Source: Galeruca laticollis (lineage: Eukaryota > Arthropoda > Insecta > Coleoptera > Chrysomelidae). Taken from it: a stretch of DNA of 64,000 nt. Where the stretch lies: NCBI GenBank assembly GCA_963921935.1, contig OY998180.1, positions 210,482,744-210,546,743 on the forward strand, read 5' to 3'. Shown in pieces: positions 1 to 11,891 of the stretch. The position numbers were made by a program, and so were the translations under genes. Below the pieces are notes generated by a model that saw only the letters and a list, made by a program, of their open reading frames with translations, was not told where the DNA came from and did no database searches. Position 1 is the first letter of the stretch. Every line of letters starts with the position of its first letter.

Positions 1-195
1 ACACCATTTTGTATAGCTAGCACACCAACAGCTTACAATAAAAATGCTTTTGAATTCGGGTGGGGCCAGGTTAATGCTAGCCCCCCCGGTTGGAATTTTT
101 CGCCAAAATGCTAGGACAGATAAAGGACACCTAGCACAACCTAGCACACCATTTTTTATAGCTAGCACAGCAACTACACTTTTAATTCTGGGGAG
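1..195 (-). repeat. Left arm of a foldback-like repeat (tandem unit, inverted)
   Basis: This stretch is the reverse complement of the repeat array at 2470-3005. Shared landmarks are the GCTAGC boxes, a G- or C-run next to TTGGAATTTT, GGTGGGGCCAGGTTAA, and CTTACAATAAAAATGC. A little over one unit is present and the array continues beyond the window start. The opposite orientation of the two arrays suggests a foldback element spanning at least 1-3005. Confidence 0.7.
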
Positions 196-451
196 TGAGA
201 CTGAGGTCAGGAAATAACGCTATACTTACTCGATGCATAAATAACTGGATAAATGAATAGGTTGAATATATATGTAAAACGGCTGGTTTAATTGTTTCTT
301 ACTGTAGTTACGAAAAATTTTCGGAATATTCCACTCATATGGTAACAATTCCAAATGAAGCAGGATGTTTCCGAAGATAACTCTCCGGCAGTGCCGATAA
401 TTTTCCTTAGTCCGTATCTAAGTAACGTCTAAGTAACAATTGTTGTTATTA

Positions 452-910
452 GGTGCGTTCTTTTTGACTGAGATCTCAGTTAATCTCAGCTCACATCAGT
501 AATGTGAGCGTTCTTTTTGTTTTACTCACTTTTAAGTGAGCTGAGATTTTTCCTCCCCCTTTACCGATGCTGAATGTGTTGTAAGGGGGAATCAGTTGGA
601 CTTGAGTCGGAAATAAAGTGGAGGGGATGAACAAATATTTGATTTGCGCGGGTTATTTGTAGTTTTAACCAAGGTTATCTATAGTTTTAACCATTGACAT
701 ATAAACACACATAATCTATTTTTCTTTTGTTACAAATTATGGATATAATAGCATTATTATTATTATTATATGTTTTGTTTCTTATTCAAGCATGTGGACA
801 GATCGCACGCTTCAATTGAGATGTCGTTCTTTTTGGTGCTTACTCACATCACTTTATCTCAGATCACCTAAACTGAAGTGATCTGAGATCCCAGTCAAAA
901 AGAACGCACC
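452..910. mobile_element. Inverted-repeat DNA element with TA target duplication
   Basis: The ends at 452-479 and 883-910 are inverted repeats matching at 27 of 28 positions; each begins GGTGCGTTCTTTTTGACTG. The dinucleotide TA flanks both sides (450-451 and 911-912), as expected of Tc1/mariner-type insertion. Inside the ends the CGTTCTTTTTG motif recurs near 510 and 830 next to ACTCAC, so the termini have a layered, multi-repeat structure. There is no coding sequence, so this is a non-autonomous element of 459 bp. Confidence 0.8.
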
Positions 911-2469
911 TACTATCATAATTTTAATTTAAAATATCATAAAAATGTCACGGTTTGAAAACGATTCTTCAAGTTTAATCCAAAAATAAGTGATTGAAAA
1001 TGAACCAAAAAGGGTAATTAAATACCATGTAATGTTGTTTAAATAATATAAATTTCGCATTAATACAGTTTTATGTCGTCTAATCGAGAAATATTCTATC
1101 GAATTACACTCATGAAAATAGTTTTATCATTAGTTTTACTTATATAGTCCATGTTACTTGTAATATTATTAGAAAGAATACATATTATTACAACCATCAG
1201 CCCTTCGGGGAAACCCTTTCTTAACCCAAACATCTGATTCGGCCAGTTTGGATGTACCTACAGGAATTTTATTTACTCTTAAGACCCATAAAAACGGCAT
1301 TATAAAAATGATTCAAATTTTAACGATAGACTTGGTTTAACGACCCTTTTAAAAAGTCCGATGAGAACTTCAGATGGATTATACCTAGTTTTTAGAAAAA
1401 TAAGAATACCTATGTCATCAATTTTGCTGCCTTCCATTTAATACCCATATTGTAAGAAAGCAAAAAAATTAGTCCACTTTCTTTAGTCCGCCAACTTTGG
1501 TGATCCGCCATGTTGAATTTAGAATGACGTCACATACCTAATCATGGATTGGCATGCAAACTAGACGTATATACAGAATTTCAAATCAATCGGTTGAAGA
1601 TATCTGCTTCAAAACTGAGTTGCAAGATTTCAACCGAACAAACATACATTCCCAGTTACATACTAAAAACTTTGAAAAATACATAGTAGTGTTGGTGTCT
1701 CATGATATGCCACAGAAATATTCGAAGCTCTTATTAACCGGCTCTAAGAATTAAAAGCTGCACGTTCTAAGTTAACTTGGGAATTTAAAAAAAATCTGAT
1801 AGTGAAATGCAAAATTTATGTTATCATAACAATGGTTAATTAACCATCAACTCCGGCAATAAATATTCTGGCAAATTTAAATATAAAGTTTGAGTGTTTC
1901 TTTTAAATAAGGACTACAGTGAACCACGATCAGTCTAAAACATGTTTTCTCAATATATTGGAACGTTTTTAGGGATCTCAGCCTTCCCAGATTGCACAAC
2001 TTTGTCGAAAGTACATATCCAACACGGCTTCGCTTTTTTTGGACATTTATTTATCCAACATGTCTGTACGCAAACGTTTGTCGTTGCCTTTTTCATAGTG
2101 TGACGTAATTTGCAACTTATTCGTGCACGGATTCTTTCTGATTCCGTGACTAAATGGTTGAATTTAATTATTTTGTTTTATTAAAATTACTATTATTTTA
2201 ACAAAATTATTTTTAAAAGTGAGGATTTTTTGTATTCTTTCGTTTTTTAACATTAATTGAAAATAAATAGATAATTATTAATTAAATAATAGTCAATTAT
2301 TAATTAATCAAATACCCTGCTAGTTGGGAAAATATAGATATCCCGCACAATCTGGCAACATCTGTTTAGGGGCCATTTTTTATAGGAAAATGATGTTTAG
2401 GGACAAATACATCCAACATTTTCATTCATTCGTGTAACCATAGCATTATTTTGCAGACGCCCCCCACCC
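911..2469. other. No gene recognised
   Basis: AT-rich sequence with short spurious reading frames only. It lies between the two inverted repeat arms and is probably interior of that element or older insertions. I recognise no protein or RNA here. Confidence 0.5.
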
Positions 2470-3005
2470 CCTGAATTCAAAAGCATTGTTGATGTACTAG
2501 CTATTAAAAATGTTGTGCTAGGTGTCTTTTCTCTGTGAGAGCATTTTGGCGAAAAAATTCCAACCAAAGTGGGCTAGCGTTAACCTGGCCCTACCCGAAT
2601 TCCAAAGCATTTTTATTGTAAGCTGTTGGTGTGCTAGCTATAAAAAATGGTGTGCTAGGTTGTGCTAGGTATCCTTTATCTGTTCTAGCATTTTGGCGAA
2701 AAAATTCCAACCGGGGGGGGGGGGCTAGCGTTAACCTGGCCCCACCCGAATTCAAGAGCATTTTTATTCTAAGCTGTTGGTGTGCTAGCTATAAAAAATA
2801 GTGTGTGTGCTAGGTGTCCTTTATCTGTGCTAGCATTTTGGCGACAAAATTCCAACCGGGGCGGGGCTAGTGTTAACCTGGCCCCACCCAAATTCAAAAG
2901 CATTTTTATTGTGAGCTGTTGCTGTGCTAGCTATAAAAATTGTTGTGCTAGGTGCCCTTTATGTGTGCTAGCATTTTGGTAACAAAAATCTAACCGGGGG
3001 GGGGC
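2470..3005 (+). repeat. Right arm of foldback-like repeat: about four tandem units of 142-151 bp
   Basis: Units begin near 2481, 2611, 2762 and 2904. Each carries TTTTATTGTAAGCTGTTG, GTGTGCTAGCTATAAAAA, GGTGTCCTTTATCTGTGCTA, GCATTTTGGCG, a G-run and GGCTAGCGTTAACCTGGCCC. The unit spacings of 151 and 142 bp are direct measurements; the first unit is more degenerate. The same unit occurs inverted at 1-195. Confidence 0.75.
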
Positions 3006-4232
3006 AGCTTGACGGAGCTCAGTTTCAGCATTAATTTGTAAACCACGTATCTCGCGATGTTGAACTTGTGGGTTATGACATGCCACAAATTGCTATCAAA
3101 GAACCGAAATTCTTAAAAACCGATCCTGGATTGGTGTTGTGACTCAATTTCTTCCCTGTCCTGCTCTACGGGCATGATATCATGTCTACAAATCTTTGTA
3201 GTACCCATGAGATGGTTGTCAGTCACATTAAATCGACGATCTATCTTCGCTAGCTTCAATCACCTTCCCGTAATAGTACGGCGTGGGAACATTCTTCGCG
3301 GGTCATATTTGGATTTTGGTGTTTCATAATAATAGTATATCAAGTACCAAGTGTCAAAAAGGTTACTTTAGTCACGAGTTCCTTGTGAAACGAGTGACTA
3401 AAGACGTTTTTAACACGGGGTGCTTACTATACTTTTTCTTCGCCCGTGGGAAGGAAAAAATTATATTATATTTGAATTATATTCATTACATGACGGACGA
3501 TGGCTGACAGCTGACTGACAAATCCAATGACGTAGAATAACAAAATTATCACCGAACATGAAATTTAACATACAAAAGGTACACTTGATTTGACGTTTAA
3601 AAAACAAAAGATAAACGAGATGTGACTTTTCGCATTTTAAACACTAGTGTTTAAAGAGTCGTTTTGCGCATGTCAAACTCGTGTTCAAAGTGCGGTTTTA
3701 GTATCGGAAGTAGGAAAACAAATTTAATACATTTTGTTAAAAACAATATCCAAAGAAACCCAATACGTGCTTCTACACTTGGAAACTAAATTGGTTTATT
3801 ACTTATTTTTGTAACTTTGTTTAAAAAAAATTGAAAACACATATAGATAAATTTAAGCATTGCAAAAAACTGTTTATACCAGATTAATTTATACTGGGGA
3901 CTCTTAAAAGGGAGAACAAATATTTTATAATCTTTCAAGTGGTGCGTTTATTTGATATGTTTTTGTATAATGTGAGTCTGACTTTATAGAATAACAAAAC
4001 ACTAAATAAAAATAAGGAAATGAGTCACCTTCCGTTTCTATTATTCGACATTTATCTTTCAGGTAGTGTTCGATAACGAAAAACTATTTGGTATCGTAAT
4101 TTGTAATTTGCAAGTTGTTTTTTTATTTTTGATCAACAAAATTTAACCTTATGTATTTCAATAAAAACAATTTAGTTGAAAAACAAATTAATAATATTGT
4201 AGAAAGAACGTGAACATTTTAATTTAAAGAAA
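3006..4232. other. No gene recognised; one strong hairpin
   Basis: No convincing coding sequence. A perfect 10-bp hairpin stem (3366-3375 CTTTAGTCAC pairing with 3394-3403 GTGACTAAAG) with an 18-nt loop is the only structured signal I found. Function unknown; it may be the remains of a small inverted-repeat element. Confidence 0.5.
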
Positions 4233-5212
4233 TTACTGAAAATGATCACCATTTTCTCTTAGACACAAAATTATTCTTCGCCGAAAATTGAAGTCGACTC
4301 TTGCCAGTAGCTGATGATCATTTTTTATTATATTGCATTTGTCTGCAATGCGATTCCACAATTCTTCTCGGGAATCAACTGGAGAAGAAATAACTTCTTT
4401 AACGCCCCCCAAAACAGTAATCACATTTATTGAGGTCCGGTAAGCGGGGAGGCCAATCCACTTATTTGGATATTGGCGGTTTAAAAAGTCTTTTACATTG
4501 ACACTAAAATGAGGTGATACTCCATCATGCATAAACCAATGTTCCAATGTCAATCGTAATGGCAAATCTTCAAATAAATCCGAACGAGTATTTTGGAGAA
4601 ACTCTAAATTAGTTTCGCCAATTAGCCGGGTTGGTAAAATAACTGGTCCAATCAAATAATGATCGATAAGGCCGACCCAAACAATAATCTTGAATTCACG
4701 TTGGAAATATCGAAGAGTTATTACCTGAGGGCTTTCATCTGAATACTCATGATAGTTATGCATATTTGTAAATCCCTACGAGTCAAGCAAGTATCATCAG
4801 TAAAAATAATTTTCTTTTGAAAGTGAATATCTTGACGTAAAATAAATCGACAGAAATTTACTCGCTGAACCAAGTCTTGAGGTAACAACTTTTTGGACAT
4901 GATATGGATGGAGTAAATTAAGTCTAATAGTTCGGTGTACAGATGATCTGGATCACTCTGTTTAGATAAAGTTCTAGTGCTAATATGCCGTTGATCATCA
5001 ATATCCAAAATAAGTTCTTCATCTCGTACACTCATTTGATTCGCCGGTTCTCGATTAACACAATAAAACTTTCTTGTTTCTCGAGCCTGTCTTTCAACAT
5101 TAGACAATGTTTCTCTGTGAAGAACCACGCGATTAGGAAACCTCCTTCGATATTCTTCCACGCTTCTTCTACAGTTTCCTTCATAAAAACCGAACACTAA
5201 TAACATATCCAC
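4233..5212 (-). pseudogene. Mariner-like transposase with N-terminal DUF4817 helix-turn-helix, broken
   Basis: The N-terminal part (4721-5212) begins MDMLLVFGFYEGNCRRSVEE, the usual start of the DUF4817 DNA-binding region of a large insect mariner-like family. It continues to the strand preceding the second half (FTDDTCLTRR). The C-terminal part (4233-4763) carries SDESPQV, WVGLIDHYLIGPVIL, HWFMHDGVSPHFSVNVKDFL and SREELWNRIADKCNII in the family order. The two halves overlap in different frames near 4740, so at least one frameshift separates them. A second lesion removes the third catalytic Asp: around 4400-4460 the open frame reads LPAYRTSINVITVLGG, while the next frame reads WPPRLPDLNKCDYCFGG, the expected W-P-x-R-S-P-D-L-N box. 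Two small indels therefore put the box out of frame. Element termini were not located. Confidence 0.85.
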
Positions 5213-5806
5213 GTGTTCGCTAAATGAGAATTTTCCACTCGTTTAAAAAATTATAACAATTTGCTTACTACAAGACTTGAATTGCAAATTGTCAAATTTG
5301 ATGTATAAATTCATAACCAACTTTTGACTTTTTTATAACTTTTTAAATAAAATTGTTGAAAACATGTTTTTGATTATTCGACTTTTCCTTGAATATGACA
5401 AAGTTTTATGCAAAATTACAAAAGTAAAAAAAGTTTTAGAATTAGATTATCCATGGTATGAAAATAACATTTTTCAAATCAACTGACAGATTAAAAACTT
5501 CTGTGAAATTTTAAGGTTAGGTCACCCCTAATTAACCTCCCAAAATAGTTCGAACGTCTTCTACTTACGATTACTTAATGCCCTTAACAGTCTCATACAG
5601 TGTATCAAATTTGGTATTTTTAAGTTAAAGGGTTGCAAAGAAATAAATTTTTTTCGAAATTTTGGGTCCTATAACTCCTCAGGGATGCAAATCTTTATAT
5701 CTCAAAAACGAATACTGCGTTTTATATTTAACCTAGATAGTAGAGAAACTTGTCGACATGATTTAAAAAAATATAATATTTTAACTTGGTACTCAATATA
5801 TACAAA
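5213..5806. other. No gene recognised
   Basis: AT-rich flank between the mariner-like pseudogene and the next inverted-repeat element. It may include the missing end of the former. I see no coding or RNA signal. Confidence 0.5.
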
Positions 5807-6976
5807 GTGTCCAGAAACTCTCCTGCCAAACGGAAACTACAGTTACTAGAGTGCTTTTAAGTCGATTTAGCTCATATTATCTTAATACGAAAATGCTTCC
5901 TAAGGGAGCTACACCCCTTTGAAGAAGTCGTCACCGTACATATAAAAGCGTAGTAGCGACACTCTGTGCGGAAGCCGATATGCGAACCCGCTTTACCCCG
6001 CCTATAGAGTAGCAGGTTTCTAGCAGGTGACGTCGGCTTGCTTAGTATAGAGGGGTTCGCGTTAGAGCATACGACACGAAGCTCTGCAGTATACAGTAAA
6101 TATTTCCATATAAGAAGCCGGCCAGTGAACAACTGCCCGACCATAGACAAATAAGATAAGAGACGGATTGATGCGTAGGCGGCAAGTGGCACAACGTTTC
6201 TGCGCCGCCACCCGTGCGCATGGAGTCTCTACAGTCGCGCGAACTACAAGACTGTTTTACATAAACAAAATAGAATAAAACAATTTAAAATATTATAAAT
6301 GACAATGAGTTTCAACATATTGCCTTTATTGTGAATAAATATTATAAAATATCCTAGTATATTAACTTTTAATTCATTAAAAATGAAAATATACAAAATC
6401 AATCTTACATTGGGTGAATACGCCTTGTGTTTGTCAAAGTGAAGTGTCAAAACTAAAAATATGGTTATATTGGTTATGGTTACAAGTTCTAAGGATGAGT
6501 AAAATTAGTATAGTTTTGTTCAATTTATTTAGGTTTCCCGTTCTAATAAAGTAAATAAAAGTAAGTGAACATTTAAAATGTCATTACCAGGTATAATTCA
6601 TTCATAGTTGTATTGTAAAAAATTGTTATTAGTAAATATTTTTGACCACTTCGCAATTTGGATTTAAGAACAAAACATTATTCAAATTTTCATCATAAGC
6701 TATGTTTCTAGTTTCGTGCAACTTTTAATTGCGAAGAATGTAAGGCTAATTTTCATAGAGATATTTTAGTTGTTCACCACCGTGGTTTCACTTCGTTCAA
6801 AGAAAATGATGATAAAATACGTCTGATTTGTGTACAGAGAAGTTGTTAAATTTCTTTCAATACTGCATGACTTTGTTATCATATTTCACCACTTTTCGTT
6901 CATGTAGAAAATATTACTGAAAAAATAACACTTTGCAAAAGGTTATGTAAATTTTGATTTGTTCATCTGTCTAGAA

Positions 6977-9800
6977 CAGTGCTCCGCAACCGGTGTGCCG
7001 CGGCACACTGGTGTGCCGTAAGCCGACTTGAGGTGTGCCGCTCTTTCAGACAATACGAATCAGATTCGTATTGTAGCGAGACCCGCGAAAAATATAGCAA
7101 TCTGACAACAGCGCCGATGGTAAAAGTCTATCCGTCTATCGGCGCGGCGCGGCGGCTTGATTCTCGAAGGCGACTAAACTAGAAAGATTCGTGCCGTTCG
7201 AGGCGCGACTCGATGTTTTCCTGAACATCGCCGCTGCGTATATAAGCGCGCCTGTCGTCGCTCAGAGACTCAGAGAGAGTCGAATAGTCAAGTGAATCAG
7301 ATAAATACGCGGGCAAACAAATAAATCGTAGAGTGAAATAAATAGTGAATTGCTATATAAATAAATTCTTGTGCCTTATAAATAAGTGAATATAAATTAG
7401 TTATAATTAGTTAAGTGTTATTTTTAGAGTTCCTGTTTTCTTTTTTACGTTGTTGGCCATATTGTGTCTAAATAAATTAAATTAAACTGGACTAAGTTTT
7501 GTTGCAGTATCTACTTTTATAAATAACTATAGTGCTTCAAATATGGATAAATTTTTGCTGAAATCACGAGCAGATGACGAAGAACCTAGCACAATCTCCA
7601 GCATAAGTGCTGCAAAAAGAGCAAAAAAGGTGCTGAAAAGGAAGTACAATCAAGACTACCTTCGATATGGTTTCACTTGGTGTGGCGACGAAGCGGCTCC
7701 AAAGCCTGAATGCGTCATTTGCGATGAACAGTTGTCAAATGAAGCAATGGTACCCAGCAAACTAAACCGTCATTTGATCACAAATCATCCCAGTTGCGTC
7801 AAAAAAGACATTCAATTTTTCCAACGGCGCTTGGATCAAAATAAGAAACAAAAGCAGTTTATGAAATCGGCGGTTACGGTTTCTGAAAAGGCATTAGAAG
7901 CAAGCTACCTTGTTGCAAAATTAATTGCACAACAAAAAAACCGCACACTATCGGTGAAACGCTTATTAAACCAGCATGCATGGAAATTGTTAGATTTATG
8001 CTTGGGCCAAACGAAGTTAAGGACGTGAGTAAAGTTTCTTTGTCGGCCGATACTGTTAAAAGACGTATCCAAGATATGTCAAGTGATATTTTGGGAACAC
8101 TAATTAAAAAAATCATTTCGGCTGGAATTTTTGCGCTTCAAATCGACGAATCTACCGATATTAAAAATAAAGCACAACTGATGGCTATTGTACGTTTCGT
8201 TGACGAGGACTCTATTAAAGAACATTATTTATTTTGTAAGGAGGTTCCAGAGAGAACTACCGGTGAACAAATTTTCCAAATAACTGATAATTTTTTTAAA
8301 ATACATAATATTCAGTGGACCAATTGCGTTGCTATTTGTACAGATGGTGCTGCTGCAATGATGGGCAGTAAGAAAGGTTTTGTATCTTGTGTAAAACAAA
8401 AAAATCCGTCAATACAAATTACACATTGCTGCATACATCGAGAAGCATTGATGGTCAAAAATTTGCCCGAACAGCTTTCGATCACAATGAATGAATGTAT
8501 TAAGATCATAAACATAATTAAATCGAGAGCCTTAAATTCGCGAATCTTTGGAATACTCTGTGAAGAAATGGGAAGCGAACATGAATCCTTACTGTTTTAT
8601 ACAGAAGTTCGTTGGTTATCCCGGGGAAAAGTTTTAGCTCGACTGTTTGAACTTCGCTACGAAGTGCGTGAGTTTCTTTCAAGTCAAGATATGTACGATC
8701 TATGCCAGCACCTTCATGATGAATACTGGATAGCCAAACTTGCATACATGGCTGATATATTCAAACATCTGAATGAACTTGATAAAAAAATGCAAGGACG
8801 GAATGAAAATATATTGACGTGCTCCGATAAATTACAAGGGCTCAAAAAGAAACTTGAACTTTGACAGGAACAGTTGCAAAAAGGATGTCTAGAAATGTAT
8901 CACAGGACCAACCACAGTACGATCGAAAACAAGCAGTTGATTGTGGATTTGGCCCAACAACATTTAAGTATGCTTCAACAAAAATTTGAATACTATTTCC
9001 ATTCTATCAACACGGAACAATACAATTGGATTCGAAATCCTTTCTCAACCAATGCAATAAGTTCCACGGAAGCACTGCCATTGCAAACTCGAGAGGAGTT
9101 CACAGAATTAAGTAATGATATGACCCTAAAACTTAAATTCGACGAAGTTCCGTTAGATGTTTTCTGGATTTCCATCAAGACAGAATATCCACGCATCTCC
9201 GACAAGGCCATCTTCACACTACTTCCGTTTTCCACAACATATTTATGTGAGTAAAGTTTTTCAACGCTTGTATTAATTAAAAATGATAAACGGTCATGCT
9301 TAAAAGATCTTGACCAAGAAATAAGAGTTGCGCTGTCTAAAATTGAGCCGAATATAAAACTTTTGTGTTCAACGAAGCAAGCGCAGGTATCACATTAATC
9401 AGTCATCATCATGTCAAAATATTTATTACTATTGACGTGTCAACAGAAGTAAATTTAGTATACCTACCTGTCCTACCTAGTATTTAGTATAGTTCTCATG
9501 TATGTACCTATTTGTATTTTTCATTCTATCTGAATAATAAAAAAAAATAAGAAAAAAATATGTATTATGTCCTGAGTGAAAATTTTGATGCCCCAAATCT
9601 GAAAGGGGCTTCTTCACATTTTAAAACAATAAAAAAAACTAAGGTAGTTTGGACATCCATAAATAATTAGTATACATGGAGTGAACTGACCCCCGACCTA
9701 GCTACGCCACTGCTATAAATATATTTTTGATTTTGGTGTGCCACGAAATTCAAGGGAGCAGTTTGGTGTGCCTCAGATGAGGAAAGGTTGCGGATCACTG
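6977..9800 (+). mobile_element. hAT transposon with perfect 8-bp target duplication
   Basis: The element starts CAGTGCTCCGCAACC and ends GGTTGCGGATCACTG. The exact 8-bp duplication GTCTAGAA flanks it (6969-6976 and 9801-9808), the hallmark of hAT insertion. Just inside the left end is the palindrome GTGTGCCGCGGCACAC, and GTGTGCC repeats recur near both ends, resembling the subterminal palindromes of SPIN-like hATs. A relic ending CTAGCTACGCCACTG at about 9697-9712 looks like a fragment of another hAT-type MITE, compare 37219-37479. Length is 2824 bp. Confidence 0.92.
7543..9398 (+). pseudogene. hAT transposase, ZBED5/SCAND3-like, with BED zinc finger; broken
   Basis: The start MDKFLLKSRADDEE precedes a BED-type finger (CVICDEQLSNEAMVPSKLNR then HLITNH). 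The catalytic core follows: FALQIDESTDI (first Asp), AICTDGAAAMMG (second Asp), the HCCIHREAL motif, the VRWLSRGKVLAR tryptophan motif, and the C-terminal dimerisation region beginning YLCE. The full length of about 618 codons is normal for the group. Three lesions are visible: a one-base shift in the A-run near 7933-7943 (the next frame reads HTIGETLIKPAC), a TGA at 8862-8864 where the family has Trp (KLEL-stop), and a TAA at 9252-9254 where the family has Ser in the CESGFS motif. After that stop the frame continues cleanly to 9398. The protein would bind its own transposon ends and cut DNA in the nucleus; this copy cannot. Confidence 0.9.
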
Positions 9801-10805
9801 GTCTAGAACATAAATCATACGTATTTTCTCAACTCATAAAAGTTTGTGTTCCCTTATTAATTGAAAAATATAATGATGGTAAGAGGACTAACAAACAAAA
9901 ATATTTTGTTGTTACTTAAAACGTACTACTTTTAATTTACTTTTTGTTTCAGACCTGTTCCTGTCTTCATGGATATGGAGAATCTAGTTTTTAACTTCCT
10001 TTTATTAAAATGTTTGTTGGTTTTGTTGTCAATAATTTTAAAATAACAATGTGCAATTTGATGTGATATTGAATTAATTTTCTTAAATATAATGTAATGT
10101 AATTTTAGTAGAAATATGTAATTGTGATTAATATTTTTTTTATATTATGTGCAGGTTAATAAAAAATTTAAATGTTTGTTGTTTTCTTATTTATCTAAAT
10201 TATTTGTCTCAAACTTGTTTATTATAATTATTTCATTACAAAAATGGAATATAATTTTATTTTTTGGAATGAAATAATTATATAATAAATAATTTTATGA
10301 CAAACTAAAATTTACCTACGCATAATCCAAACTACCAAATTTAAATATCCCGCCTGTAAGAATTAGTTCTGCCCCCCGCAAGGGGTGCGCTCAGATCGAC
10401 GCGATGCCAGCAGTTTGTACGGGAACGAACACTCTTATTACTTTCTCTATGTGCCCGACTTCTTAGAACCTTGTCGGCAAAATTATCCACAAAGACTTCA
10501 AAGGGACGAGTCTAGAGTGTCGCTACTATGCTTTTATATGTACGGTGAATACGTCCTCATATGAGTTTGCTTCAAATTACTCAAAAATACCGTTACTTAA
10601 AATATTCAAACTTGGTATAATCAATAAACAGTTACAAACCAGTCGTTTGCTGTAAATAATTTTTTTCCAGATCCATTACAAGTTTGTTAGTTGGGGGGAC
10701 CAACAGGTATTTTTATTAAAAAAAAATTATTTTCAAGTTTTTTATGTATCCGACACCGAATTTGGAAAATTCAAGATAATTTTCATAAAAAATGTTCTCT
10801 TCTTT

Positions 10806-11527
10806 CAAAACGATATCATGAACTGTTTTCGAGAAAAATAAATTTAAACTTTTTGTGTTTCTTACATAAAATCATGTTGGATTAAAATCTGTAATATCAA
10901 GTTAGCTTTGGAAAATCAACTGCTCTACCTAAAACGAAATGAACATATATTAGAACGTCTTGAACACACTCATGATACTAGGCATAAACAGAACACATGC
11001 AACTTACCTAAAAGAGAAAAAACTATTGGACAGCACTGCTTTGATTACTTGGGCCCAAAAATTCTAAGCCAAGTACCTGTAGAACTACAAAACATTGAAG
11101 GTATAAGAACTTTAAATGTGAATTAAAAAAATGGATATTATCAAAAAATAGAGACTTTTTCCAAAATATAATAAACAAGATATAAAAAGAAAAATATGTG
11201 GTTGTATGTGTTGAGAATTAATTTATATCTACCTATCCGTCTCACTCTACTGAACTTGTCAATATTACTGAATTTGTCAATACTATACCGAATTGATCAT
11301 TATTATTATACTGACACTGTCAATAATAAAAATAATATTTACTTAATTGTATCTTTATAATTTAATTTTACTGTATCTATTTATTATATCACACACAAGT
11401 TGTTGGTAACCTAGTTACTCTCAGATTCAATGATTAATTGTTTACTTCTACATCAAAAATGTTATGTTAAATTTTGTAGTTTGTTTATTTGTTTTGTTGT
11501 GAAATAAACATATATTATATCGATTTG
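10806..11527 (+). mobile_element. 3' fragment of a non-LTR retrotransposon (reverse transcriptase C-terminus)
   Basis: The open frame 10908-11126 contains HDTRHKQNTCNLPK and FDYLGPKILSQVPVELQN, the conserved C-terminal tail of CR1/Jockey-type polyproteins (HNTR...SYLGPKLWNxLP). Another frame continues with LKKWILSKNRDFF, so there is a frameshift near 11125. An AT-rich 3' UTR follows to about 11520, ending AATAAACATATATTATAT. It sits between the two inverted arms of the outer element, with AACGATAT-like sequence at both junctions that may be a decayed target duplication. Only the last few hundred bases were inserted, i.e. 5' truncation. Confidence 0.75.
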
Positions 11528-11891
11528 AAAGGAGAGAACATTTTTTATGAAAATTATCTTGAATTTTCCAAATTCATTGTCGGATACATAAAAAACTTGA
11601 AAATAATTTTTTTTTTAATAAAAATACCTGTTGGTCCCCCCAACTGACACGCTTGTGATGGATCTGGAAAAAATTTATTTACACCAAACGAATGGTTTGT
11701 AACTGTTTATTGATTATATCAAGTTTGAATATTTTAAGTAACGGTATTTTAGAGTAATTTGAAGAAAACTCATATGATGACGTCTTCTTCAAATGTAGCT
11801 CCCTTAGGAAGCATTTTCGGATTGAGCTAAATCGACTTAAAACCACTTCTAGTAACTGTAGTTTCCGTTTGGCAGGAAAGTTTCTGGACAC

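Larger units (their letters stand above)
5932..10547. mobile_element. 4.6-kb inverted-repeat element inserted in the outer element's left arm
   Basis: The ends at 5932 and 10547 are inverted repeats: CACCGTACATATAAAAGC followed by A or G, TAGTAGCGACACTCT, differing at one position over about 34 bp. The flanks AAGTCGT (left) and AATACGT (right) each differ at one or two positions from AAGACGT, which occurs at the equivalent site in the undamaged right arm of the outer element. This indicates a decayed target duplication of about 7-8 bp. Apart from the hAT at 6977-9800 it has no recognisable gene, so it is non-autonomous or has lost its transposase. The superfamily is not determined; hAT and P elements both make 8-bp duplications. 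Confidence 0.65.
5807..11891. mobile_element. Inverted-repeat (foldback/MITE-type) element, outermost of a nest
   Basis: The left end at 5807 reads GTGTCCAGAAACTCTCCTGC and continues to about 5931; it resumes at 10548-10805. The right arm 11528-11891 is the inverse of this composite, ending TTTCTGGACAC. The arms are roughly 360-370 bp and share ACTACAGTTACTAGA, AAAATGCTTCCTAAGGGAGC and GTTGGGGGGACCAACAGG. The left arm has been split by the 4.6-kb element at 5932-10547, and the centre (10806-11527) is occupied by a LINE tail. Without its passengers the element would be about 1 kb or less. No transposase belongs to it. Confidence 0.75.

Noticed and set aside
3283..3507. 74-codon plus-strand frame near 3283
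   Set aside because: No family motif; it overlaps a hairpin and AT-rich flank. Composition looks like chance.
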